Assembly (NCBI GenBank): GCA_028583605.1
Contig: CM053328.1
Coordinates: 1,787,507-1,851,506, forward strand
Source: Dastarcus helophoroides
Taxonomy: Eukaryota > Arthropoda > Insecta > Coleoptera > Bothrideridae
Direction: 5' to 3'
Length of the DNA: 64,000 bases
Shown piece by piece: positions 25,610 to 35,924 of this stretch (the stretch's first letter is position 1; each line of letters opens with the position of its first letter). The notes below the pieces were generated by a model. The model was not told where the DNA came from and made no database searches. It saw only the letters and a list, made by a program, of their open reading frames with translations. The position numbers were made by a program, and so were the translations under genes.

Positions 25610-25610
25610 T

Positions 25611-26254
25611 GGTTGGTTGGTTGGTTGGTTGGTTGGTTGGTTGGTTGGTTGGTTGGTTGGTTGGTTGGTTGGTTGGTTGGTTGGTTGGTTGGTTGGTTGG
25701 TTGGTTGGTTGGTTGGTTGGTTGGTTGGTTGGTTGGTTGGTTGGTTGGTTGGTTGGTTGGTTGGTTGGTTGGTTGGTTGGTTGGTTGGTTGGTTGGTTGG
25801 TTGGTTGGTTGGTTGGTTGGTTGGTTGGTTGGTTGGTTGGTTGGTTGGTTGGTTGGTTGGTTGGTTGGTTGGTTGGTTGGTTGGTTGGTTGGTTGGTTGG
25901 TTGGTTGGTTGGTTGGTTGGTTGGTTGGTTGGTTGGTTGGTTGGTTGGTTGGTTGGTTGGTTGGTTGGTTGGTTGGTTGGTTGGTTGGTTGGTTGGTTGG
26001 TTGGTTGGTTGGTTGGTTGGTTGGTTGGTTGGTTGGTTGGTTGGTTGGTTGGTTGGTTGGTTGGTTGGTTGGTTGGTTGGTTGGTTGGTTGGTTGGTTGG
26101 TTGGTTGGTTGGTTGGTTGGTTGGTTGGTTGGTTGGTTGGTTGGTTGGTTGGTTGGTTGGTTGGTTGGTTGGTTGGTTGGTTGGTTGGTTGGTTGGTTGG
26201 TTGGTTGGTTGGTTGGTTGGTTGGTTGGTTGGTTGGTTGGTTGGTTGGTTGGTT
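25611..26254. repeat. (GGTT)n microsatellite, about 161 copies
   Basis: Perfect GGTT repeats followed by five or six AGTT units (26255-26274). All three plus-strand frames read Gly-Trp-Leu-Val repeats because 4 and 3 share no factor; these are not proteins. GGTTGGTTGGTTGG is a two-tetrad G-quadruplex former. Confidence 0.97.
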
Positions 26255-26379
26255 AGTTAGTTAGTTAGTTAGTTAGAGAGCAACATTTGTTGTATTTTTT
26301 AATCTTTCTTGGGTTCAGGGAATAATTTTTGTATTTCAATTTTTGAAGATAACCAATGACCAGTCCGTTCCACCAAAAC

Positions 26380-28515
26380 ATTTTTCAAAACTTGAAAATT
26401 TTGATCACTTGTTGAAATTTCAGTTTTTTTAAAAAAATGTCGACCTTTCTTGAGTCTTTATTTAATTTCAACATTCTTTCAAAATTTGGCTATTTTTCCA
26501 AATTTGTCTACTTTTCAAAATTCGTCTATTTTTCAAATTTCCGACTTTTTCGAAAATTTCAAGTATTTGAAATTTTGTTTATTTATATGTCCAACTTTTT
26601 ATTGACAATTTGGCCATTTCTGTTTAATTTGGGCTCTTTTAAAGTTTTTGTTGTTTTTTCTCAAATTTTGACATTTCTCCAAAATGAGACTTTTTATGAC
26701 ATTTTGGCTACTTATCGAAAATTTCGACATATTTTAAAATTCTGATTGTTTTTTGTAACTTTCAAAATTATGCTATTTTAATAAAATTAGTACGACTTTC
26801 CAAAATTGTCTACTTTTTTAAAACATTTTAACGTTTTCAAATCTCGACGTTTTTCAAAATTTCGCCTTTTTTTTGAAATTTTTCACCATTTGTTGAAATT
26901 TCGAATTGTTTCTAGATTTCCACTCTTTTTTTAAAAATCTTAACTTCGCTTTTAACATTTGTCTATTGTCTATTGTCTAATTATTGACATAATGTATCTA
27001 TTTTTCAAAATTCCGACTTTTTCGGAAATTTGGAATGATTTAAAAATTTCGTTTTTTAACTTTTCAAACGTTTTATTGAAAAATTTGGCCTTTTTTGTAA
27101 TTTCGCCTTTTTTACCGATTTTTTTTTAAATATCTCAAAATTTGGACTTTTTCTGATACCCTTTGCGAGTGGATTAAACTTAAAAAAAAACTTTTGATTA
27201 TCAAAAATTTAAACTTTTCTAAATTTCGATTGTTTTTGAAAAAATAAACTTTTAAAATTCGTTTTATTTTTAATTAAATTAGTACAAATTTCCAAAAACT
27301 TCGACTTTTTTTAGAAACATTTTGATTTTTTAAATCACGACATTTTTGTTTTAAAAGATCACTTGTTGAAATTTTAATTTTTTTAAAAAAATTCGACCTT
27401 TTTTGAGAGCCTCGATTTTACTATCAACATTTTTTCAAAATTCGTCTATTTTCGACATTCCGACCTTTTCGAAAATTTTAAATTATTTGAAAATTTCTTT
27501 TTTTAATATTTCAAACTTTTTATTAAAAATGTTGCCTTTTAGTTTCGGTTTTTTTGAAGTTTCCAATTTTTTTTCCAAATCTTGGCATTTTGTCACCATT
27601 TTTTTTGACATTTTTGAATATATTGTCAAAATTTTAACTTTTTTCAAAATTTCCACTGCTTTTGAGAAACGTAGCTTTCAAACATTTTTTTTTAAATTAC
27701 GACTTTTCATTTCGATCTTTTAAACATTTTGATTTCTTAAAATTTCGACAGGTTTTAAAATTTTGTCTATTTTGAATTTTATGACTATTTGCCAAAATTT
27801 CGATCTTGTTTGAAGATCTTGCCTTAGCTGGAACTTTTTAACTTTTCAATAGTTTTCAAAAAAAAAAATTAAAAATTTAAAAAGTGGCGAAATTTTCGAA
27901 AAATGTGGGAAGATTTAAAAATCGAAATTTTAAGTCAAAATTTATAAATAAAATAAAATTTTGAAAATAGAAAGTTAAAAAAAGGACAAACCTTTGCAAA
28001 AATGTCTCAATCTGAAAAAAATTGAAGTTTTTAAAAATGTCGAAGTTTTGGAAGAAGCCAAAGTTATTAAAAAATTCAAGAATTTAAAAAGTGGTGAACT
28101 TTTCACAAATTTCCACTGTTCCTGAAAAATGTAGCTTTCAAAATTAGGTACATTTTTTTAAAATTACGACTCTCCATTTCGACCTATAAACATTTTGATT
28201 TTTTTTAAATTTCGACAGTTTTTAAAATTTTGTCTATTTTGAATTTTTTGACTATTTGCCAAAATTTCGATCTATTTTGAAAATTTTGACTTGGCTGAAT
28301 TTTTTTTAACTTTTAATAAAAGGTCAAGATTTTCAAAAAAGTCGAAATTTTGAAGATGTCGAGATTTAAAAAAATTTAAGTTTTGTAAATAATTCAAAAA
28401 TTTAAAAAGTGACGAAATTTTCGAAAAATGTGGGAAGATAAAAATCAAAATTTTGTAATTTAAAAGTCGAAAATTTAAAAGAAATTGAATTTTTGTGAAT
28501 AGAAAATTGATGTTT
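26380..28515. repeat. Degenerate AT satellite with strand switches
   Basis: T-rich from 26380 to about 27840, A-rich (AAAAAGTCGAAATTTT type) from 27840 to 28110, T-rich to about 28320, then A-rich to 28515. A diverged duplication is visible: 'gactatttgccaaaatttcgatct' type text at about 27783 and 28249. Confidence 0.8.
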
Positions 28516-28635
28516 ATTTAATTATTTATATTTAATTATTTTTAGGAGTGAACAACAAAGTTTTAATTAATTTGATTGTGTGAAACTGAGAAATAAATGT
28601 GAGATTTTTCTTATTATAGCAATGACAACATTTAA

Positions 28636-28712
28636 AGGGGGGACATACTTTTCATAATCCAGGGGGGTATATTTTTCGTAATCCAGGGGGTATATTTTTC
28701 ATAATCCAGGGA
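28636..28712. repeat. G-rich minisatellite, three units of about 25 bp
   Basis: Three copies of a unit containing TTTTTCATAATCCAGGGGGG, the first somewhat diverged. They end in CAGGGAGGTTCGATGC. Confidence 0.8.
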
Positions 28713-28714
28713 GG

Positions 28715-29500
28715 TTCGATGCAAAAAAAAGTTGGGAAGCCTTGAGTTACATTTTTATATTTACCTAACACCCAAGTTATATTTTTATCTGTACTTAAAT
28801 GAGTTAGTAAACCAGAATCCTTTCAACTTTCATTAAGTGAACTTGTGATAAAAATAGATGACTTTAAACAATAAAATTTTGTGGTGCATGCATTAAGTAC
28901 TACTTTTGTTTAAAGACGAAACAAATCGGTAAAAGAATCTGCTAATCAATATTTTGGAGTCGTACATTTACGACCGTAACTTTTATAAAGAGAAGATCCG
29001 TTGAAAATATCAAGAACACTTTCTCCAAATTAAAACGGACTCTATTAATTCGCTAAATATACAACCGGTTTCATAAATATTATAATAGATTGCGTATCTT
29101 TCTGTAAATGCTAAGCTGTGAAAGATTTAAATTTTTGACTTTACTAAGAAGAATTATTACTCGCGTTTAATAGTTATATAAATTTGTGTTCTTAATCTTT
29201 TGAATTGCCAGTCGAATGAGACCAAGTCACAGCTTAGAAACTTAGAATAATAACAGTAATAAGCTTAGAAAAAAACGGGTTTTTAAATGAAAAATTGGGC
29301 GAAATTTTTTTAATGTTTTTTTCACGTATGTCTTAGATAGGTTAACAGTGATTGACAACTGCAAGGCTTTAATGCATTTGAAATACTCCCGTAAGAAGTC
29401 TACTGATGCGTGACAGGGATTTTGTATGAAATCACTGGAAGATTTTATTTTATAAATTTGTGTGTCGTTAATTTGTATATTTCGTCGAAGCGTCATATTT
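28715..29500. other. Unique noncoding DNA, no gene recognised
   Basis: No supported feature. A short minus-strand open frame near 29240-29500 has no recognisable character. Confidence 0.4.
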
Positions 29501-29504
29501 CTTA

Positions 29505-30074
29505 GGGTGTGTTTACACTTGGCACTTTATTCCGTATAATTTCTCTCTGATATAAAATATGACGTAAGTGTCAACTATCCTGACAGAAGCTATCTCCCCC
29601 CAGCTTTGTAGATAAGCTTCGGATAGCTCCTCTCAGGATAGTTGACACTTATGTCAGATTCTAATGCACAGACCAATAGATTTGAACATTCATTAGATTC
29701 GAAGTTTGGAAACCAAAGATCGGTTTCGATCTTGTTAGATCTCGTCAGTTTGGTATATCCAACTCGAGTTGGACGAACTGACGAGATCTAACAAGATCGA
29801 AACCGGTCTTTGGTTTCCAAACTTCGAATCTAATAAATGTTCAGACCTATTGGTCCGTGCATTAGAATCCTTGTCTTCTGGGAAATTTTCCTAGAGAGCA
29901 ACCGTTTCGCTAGGTGACAGTGTTTCAACTGTTGGTAGTTCAGCTACCTATGATTCGCCACTATACACGCCGCGTGGAGGGCTGCATGAATTTATAGTCT
30001 AGGTTGCATTCTACTTGCATACTTATGTTAGAGATAAATGTTCGGAATAAAGGGTCTAGTGTAAACGAACCCTT
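29505..30074. mobile_element. PIF/Harbinger-like non-autonomous element
   Basis: Terminal inverted repeats start GGGTGTGTTTACACT on the left and GGGTTCGTTTACACT on the right strand, both running to CTTTATTCCG, flanked by TTA on each side (29502-29504 and 30075-30077). The 3-bp TTA duplication is typical of PIF/Harbinger. Inside are an 18-bp inverted repeat (29566-29583 / 29633-29650) and a 94-bp one (29657-29750 / 29776-29869) whose spacer contains TCCAACTCGAGTTGGA, itself a palindrome. There is no transposase. Family members recur at 33125-33595. Confidence 0.7.
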
Positions 30075-30836
30075 AAGCGCGTTGAGCGATTTTTGATAAG
30101 AGGTAAACTCATTGTTTTGCGTTATCTAATGTTAGGAGTAGAGCATGTCGGTAACGCGTGACGGTGACGCGTGATGGTGTCGCGTGATGGTAACGCATGA
30201 TGTTAAAGCAAAACCAAAGTTTACCTCCTACGCTTTCACGCTAATTTGCTTTACCAATGCTCTAATGTTAACACTGGAGCATGTCGGTAACGCGTGATGG
30301 TGACGCGTGATGTTAACGCGTGATAGTGACCCGTGATGGTAACGCGTGATGGTGACGCGTGATGTTAAGGCGTGATGTTAACGCGTGATGGTGACGCGTG
30401 ATGTCAACGTGAAACCGAAGTTTACCTCCTACGCGTTCACGCTAATTTGCTTTGCCAGTGCTCTAATGTTAACAGTGGAGCATGTCGGTAACGCGTGATG
30501 GTGACGCGTGATCTTAACGCGTGATAGTGACCCGTGATGGTTAACGCGTGATGGTGACGCGTGATGTTAACGCGTGATGGTGACGCGTGATGTCAACGTG
30601 AAACCGAAGTTTACCTCCTTCGCACTCACGCTAATTTGCTTTATCAATGCTCTAACGTTAACAGTAGAGCATGTTGGTAACGCGTGATGGTAACGCGAAA
30701 CAATGTTCATCTAATCTAATCTGCGTTACCAACGTGCTCTTATCTTAAAGTAGAGCATGTTGGTGAGGCGTGATTGGCGTGATGGTAACGCGAGGCCATA
30801 AGTTTACCTCCTATCAATAATCGCTCAACGCGCCTA
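30075..30836. mobile_element. ACGCGT foldback element with minisatellite core, copy A
   Basis: Termini are inverted: AGCGCGTTGAGCGATTTTTG...GAGGTAAACT at the left, and the complement AGTTTACCTCCTATCAATAA...AACGCGCC at the right. The core holds tandem 13-bp units GTRACGCGTGATG in clusters (30145-30205, 30280-30410, 30480-30600), separated by AAGTTTACCTCCTACGC and GTTAACAGTGGAGCATG passages, giving roughly three 200-bp larger repeats. It abuts the Harbinger-like element, sharing TTA. Confidence 0.7.
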
Positions 30837-31970
30837 AGAATTTTTGAAAGGAGGTAAACTTGTCATTTCTAGTTACTATCACGTTAATTTGCTTTACCAA
30901 CGCACTAATGTTAACAGTAGATCAGTGGCGGCTGGTCTTAAAGAGCGCAAGAGCGCGCGCTCCTCGTGAAATGAGCGATCTATTCTTTTCTGTTTAATGT
31001 AAAAGACTTGGATTTATCACATTTTTAAATACAAAATAATGACATACTACACATAATAATACTTGTGAATGACTTGGAATCAAATACACCAATATTTGAT
31101 TCCGTTATACATATTAAATATTATAAGGAAATTTAAATATGTTGGTGCGCGCAGAATTATGCACCTAGCGTGGCTGCCATGCAATGCCTATCAACGGTCT
31201 TCACAGGATACGGAGAAATAAACTACAGAACACCACGTTAAAGCTAGCCCTGGGTACGCCGCTCCGCGCATGTGCGATATTGCCAAATCGTGAGTACGAG
31301 TCAGAGTTTGGAGTGTGTAGTTACGTTTATGATGCTAAATGCGTAGGTCTCGGCTGATCTGATTGCGATTGCTAATTGTGCCGCTTCCAGGCCAAACTGC
31401 CAATAGTACCGCTATTCACAAAGAAATAGCAGTACCCATTCTAGGGTCTAATTATTCATTTATAGATTTGGATTTAAACAATTTTGTTGAGAAAGTAATG
31501 AAGACTTTATTTCTTTAAAAGATCGTAGAGCGGATTTTGTTTAAAAACATTTTTTTTTTGTGTTTTTGTAGAGTTTAATTAGAACCTTGTAATAAAATAT
31601 ATTTTACTTTCAAATGCAGTTTTCATGAAATGGAAATTATAAGATGGTAATTAAATTTAATTCGTAAAAATACTATTAAATATCACACCTTTTGTGTCAC
31701 TTTTGTTTCTCTTAAATTTAATATCTTGCTATGACACTGGAGTCACCTAAACTCTTAACTACTAATATTTTTGCATCTGCGCACCCCCTGTCAAAAAGTC
31801 ACCAGCCGCCACTGCAGTAGATTCTGTAGGTAACGCGCGACAGTGACGCGTGTTGGTAACGCGCGATAGTGACCCGTGTTGGTAACGCGTGATGGTGACG
31901 CGTGTTGGTAACGCGAAGACATAAATTTACCCTCCATTCAAAATCGCTTAAAGCGCCTAAAGAGTTCACT
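30837..31970. mobile_element. ACGCGT foldback element, copy B, split by a hAT-like insertion
   Basis: The left part (30837-30922) has GGAGGTAAACTTG and AATGTTAACAGTAG. The right part (31815-31968) has five GACGCGTG/AACGCGCGA units and ends AAATCGCTTAAAGCGCC, the family terminus. The element at 30923-31814 interrupts it. Confidence 0.7.
30923..31814. mobile_element. hAT-like non-autonomous element, 892 bp
   Basis: Perfect 14-bp terminal inverted repeats CAGTGGCGGCTGGT, and an exact 8-bp target duplication CAGTAGAT (30915-30922 and 31815-31822), the hAT hallmark. No transposase-length frame is present. Because it sits inside copy B of the ACGCGT family, it is younger than that insertion. Confidence 0.85.
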
Positions 31971-31974
31971 TCAA

Positions 31975-32955
31975 AAATCTATTTGGCGCCGAAATAGCGA
32001 GATATGCCCCTAATCCGGTGTCGTAGATGTTCAGAGGATTTCTGAACAATCTACCATCTACAAAAATAATCCCTGTTGTATGTTGCAAATAAGATATAGA
32101 TGGACACGTCAATAAAATATGACTTATCTGAATCTAGGCCAAGTACCAATCTCATATTGTAAGGTTGAATTGCATATTTTTAACAAGAACTCGTTATCTA
32201 CGGTTCTATTACAAAAGTTGCATTCAAATTGTAAAATGTATTATAATAGAAAAATGACGAAAAAAACTTTAACCTAAACACGTTTCCTGTATCCAATTTA
32301 AATCGTTTTATTTTACGCACCCAAGTGCCAGAGGGTTAATGAAATGAATAAATTGATAAATATGACATGTGACAAAGTCGTTGCGTCTATGCGAAATTCT
32401 CGAACCTATTTTCTCTCACGCCGTTGTCCTTTCACTTTTGCGCTTTAGTCCTTGGGATTGGATTTTATTGTTATCTAGTTGGTAGAGTAGGCCACTGTCA
32501 TTTTATGTGTAACACGTGAATTCCTCCGCGTTAATAAAAGCCAATGAAGCACATAATAATGTATGCATGTGCCTTGAACGAACGACAAAAAAAAAAGACT
32601 TCGATGGTAATGCACAGAGTTATTATATAAGGAGAGCAAATTGGCGTTGTGTTAACTAAATAAAGCGGATAAATTGCGCAACGAAAACAAAACTTTCACG
32701 ACACAGACATCCTAAATTCGATTTAACGAATCTCTTGATTTATGTATTTTGCGTTAACAGTCGACGTTAGCATTGTTGTTAAATGGTTAATAAAATAGAC
32801 TTTCGTTTGGAAAAAAATAATTAAATGCAGTAATTTCCATACATGGATTTTCAAATGTATCAATTTTTTTTTGATACTGAAGAATGTAAATAATCAAGAT
32901 TAAATTAATCTGTTATTTTTTCAGGTACCTGTTACTTTTTCTGGTATTCTAAATT
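31975..32955. other. Unique noncoding DNA, no gene recognised
   Basis: No exon is supported. TTATTATATAAGGAGAGC (about 32621) is TATA-like but has no initiator or ORF after it. The stretch lies in the long spätzle-like intron. Confidence 0.4.
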
Positions 32956-32959
32956 TTGA

Positions 32960-33122
32960 AGTGAAGACTTCTTCACGTTGAGCGTTTTTTATGATTTCGC
33001 GTGACGCGTGACGTTAACGCGAAACCAAAGTTTACTTCCTACGCTCTCACGCTAATTTGCTTTACCAATGCTCTAATGTTAACAGTAGAGCATGTTGGTG
33101 ACGCGTGATGGTGACGCGTTAT
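32960..33122. repeat. ACGCGT foldback family, copy C fragment
   Basis: It contains CACGTTGAGCG, CGCGTGACGCGTGACG, AAGTTTACTTCCTACGC and 'gagcatgttggtgacgcgtgatgg', in the order of copy A, and stops where Harbinger-like sequence begins at about 33125. Confidence 0.65.
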
Positions 33123-33124
33123 CA

Positions 33125-33595
33125 ATCAAAATCACCTATGATTCACTATACACGCCGCCTGGAGGGCTGCATGAATTTGTAGTCTAGGTTGCATTCTTCT
33201 TTTGCATACGACATTGTTGGCGATGGCCATAGTTTCTCTATGGACCAATAGGTGGTAGTACTAAAGAGTCACTCGCTTGACGCCTGTGAATGTTTTAGTA
33301 CTTACTTGTCGGAACATTGATTAGCATTCGAGTTGAATATACCAAACTGACGAGATCTAAGAAGATCGAAACCGGTATTTGGTTTCCAAATTTCGAATCT
33401 AATAAATGTTCAAACTTATTGGTCTGTGCATTATAGAATCCTTGTCTTCTGGGCTCTCTCCTAGAGAGCAACCCTTTCGCTAGGTGGCAGTGTTTTTAAC
33501 TGTTGGTAGTTCAGCTACCTATGATTCGACACTATACACGCCGCCTGGAGGGCTGCATGAATTTGTAGTCTAGGTTGCATTCTTCTTGCATAATT
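33125..33595. mobile_element. Rearranged copies of the Harbinger-like element
   Basis: Two partial copies of the right half of 29505-30074: 33130-33205 and 33330-33595. The second carries CTGACGAGATCTAAGAAG, CGAATCTAATAAATGTTC and ACACGCCGCCTGGAGGG. It also carries CGCTAGGTGGCAGTG (33478-33492), which resembles the CTCF core. The copy ends about 60 bp from the spätzle-like splice donor. Confidence 0.65.
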
Positions 33596-33654
33596 AAAAT
33601 CAGTCAAATAAAGTTAGTCAAAAGCAATCACCTAGAGTTAGTCAAACAACTCAC

Positions 33655-34218
33655 CGGTATTTGGATGAAAGTCCCATTGTTCAGTACCGGGTGCGAGTAC
33701 AATGGTATGACTGGTATACTTCCATTTTTGATGAAAATGGGCCCTTGCACTGGTGTGACCGGCAGCGGAGGGATATCGTCGTCTCCGTAATCGTAATCGA
33801 TCCCAGCGTTCGGATGATGATTGTTTATAGGTACCCTGTTTTGAGTTTGAGATCCAGGTTGATGATAATTAGTTCCAGGTGTTTGGTAATTCGTCCCGGG
33901 CGTTTGATAATTCGTTCCGGGCGTTTGATAATTCGTTCCAGGCGTTTGATAATTCGTTCCAGGTTGCTGGTATGTCGTTCCCGGTTGATGCTGATGTTGG
34001 TGCGGATGACCAGAATGATGCTGATGAGGGTTATAGTCTTCGTTGATGAATGGCTTGGGAGGGTATGGGTATGTGTAAGGGGGTCCTTGATTGTGGATAT
34101 TTTGCAAAGGTGGTTGCAATTCTTGTGACGTTTGAAATGGATGTGGCGAATTATGATAGAACCCCGTTGGGGGCAAGGGTGTTGCCAAGAATGGCGCGGT
34201 GAAATTAGCTAATGACAT
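33655..34218 (-). CDS. Putative spätzle-family precursor, Pro/His/Gln/Tyr-rich N-terminal exon
   Basis: The minus-strand frame opens at ATG 34218 (TTACCATG context), after an in-frame TAA upstream, and runs 188 codons to a CCG|GTGAGT donor (33655/33654), phase 0; beyond the donor a stop follows soon. A good acceptor (TTATTTTACAG) ends at 34296, so 34219-34295 may be 5'UTR. Composition is rich in P, H, Q, N and Y, with a 7-residue tandem repeat (QTPGTNY, about four copies, 21-nt DNA units near 33868-33967) and a conserved-looking tail (GPIFIKNGSIPVIPLYSHPV, NGTFIQIP). The tail joins in frame to exon 4613-4495 across a 29-kb intron. No signal peptide is visible after this ATG, which is odd for a secreted ligand, so an upstream coding exon or a sequence error is possible. 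Confidence 0.65.
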
Positions 34219-34314
34219 GGTAACGATTTATCACATGTTTAAGTCTTCCTTGTTGGATTTTTAGGGTAGTGGTCGTCTGCGGCGAATGGGCACTTCTGTA
34301 AAATAACAAGAGTT

Positions 34315-34815
34315 ATTTCATTGACCAACCTTAAACGAAATTAGGAAATTAAACTTATAAAAATAAGCGTAACAAAACTAAATCAACTTGCGCAACGTTA
34401 AAAAGTTCGTGTAAATTGCAGAATGATGTTTTGTTCAAATTCATTGACACGTTCATGTGAATATTTTGATGCCTAAAGATTCTCCGGCTAATCTATTGTC
34501 TAGCAAAGTTGCATCCTATCCCGTTAGGTGACGTTGTTATACCGTTATGTTAATTGAGCACACTAACCCTAAACAAAATTATGAAGTTAAGCTTATAACA
34601 GTAAATGTAACAAAACTAACTTAATCAACTTGCCCAGCGTTAACGAGTTCGGGCAGATTGCAGAATAATGTTTTATTCAAATTCGTTGATACGTTCATAT
34701 GAATATTCGATGCCTAGAGAGTCTCCGGCTAATTGGCTAGCAAAGTTGCACCCTATCGCGTTAGATGACGCTGTTATACCGTTATATTAATTTAACAAAA
34801 CGAATTTCATCAGCT
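34315..34815. repeat. 240-bp tandem duplication of a dispersed repeat
   Basis: Units at about 34325-34556 and 34562-34793 share AACAAAACTAA, GATTGCAGAATRATGTTTT, AATTCRTTGAYACGTTCAT and GTTATACCGTTAT. A third copy starts (AACAAAACGAATTTCATCA) but turns into the GA microsatellite at 34829. An inverted copy is at 4856-4945. Confidence 0.8.
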
Positions 34816-34828
34816 TGCACAGTTTTAA

Positions 34829-35912
<1,084 letters not shown>

Positions 35913-35924
35913 TCGTAATGTTTA

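Larger units (their letters stand above)
25010..26376. mobile_element. F1 foldback element with expanded microsatellite core (copy 6)
   Basis: The left arm (25012-25100: AATTTTGTCCCCTGAAACC, AAGAAGGATTAAAAAACAC, CGACAGCCAAGCTATCATC) and right arm (26275-26376: AGAGCAACATTTGTTGT, TTTTTAATCTTTCTTGG, GACCAGTCCGTTCCACC) are intact, but the loop holds about 1.17 kb of tandem repeats: CAT, TGAG, GGTT, then AGTT. Part of the right hairpin module is lost. Other F1 copies have loops from almost none to about 180 bp. Confidence 0.85.

Noticed and set aside
25596..26264. Open frames of more than 200 codons reading Gly-Trp-Leu-Val repeats
   Set aside because: They are the three frames of a perfect GGTT array, with no codon bias, start context or flanking exon signals.
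25115..26275. Telomere-like G-rich array
   Set aside because: GGTT and AGTT are not the insect TTAGG repeat, and the array is enclosed by intact foldback arms.
33661..34128. 155-codon plus-strand frame opposite the Pro-rich exon
   Set aside because: It is the antisense shadow of the minus-strand exon, which has the coding periodicity, the repeat in frame and a strong splice donor.
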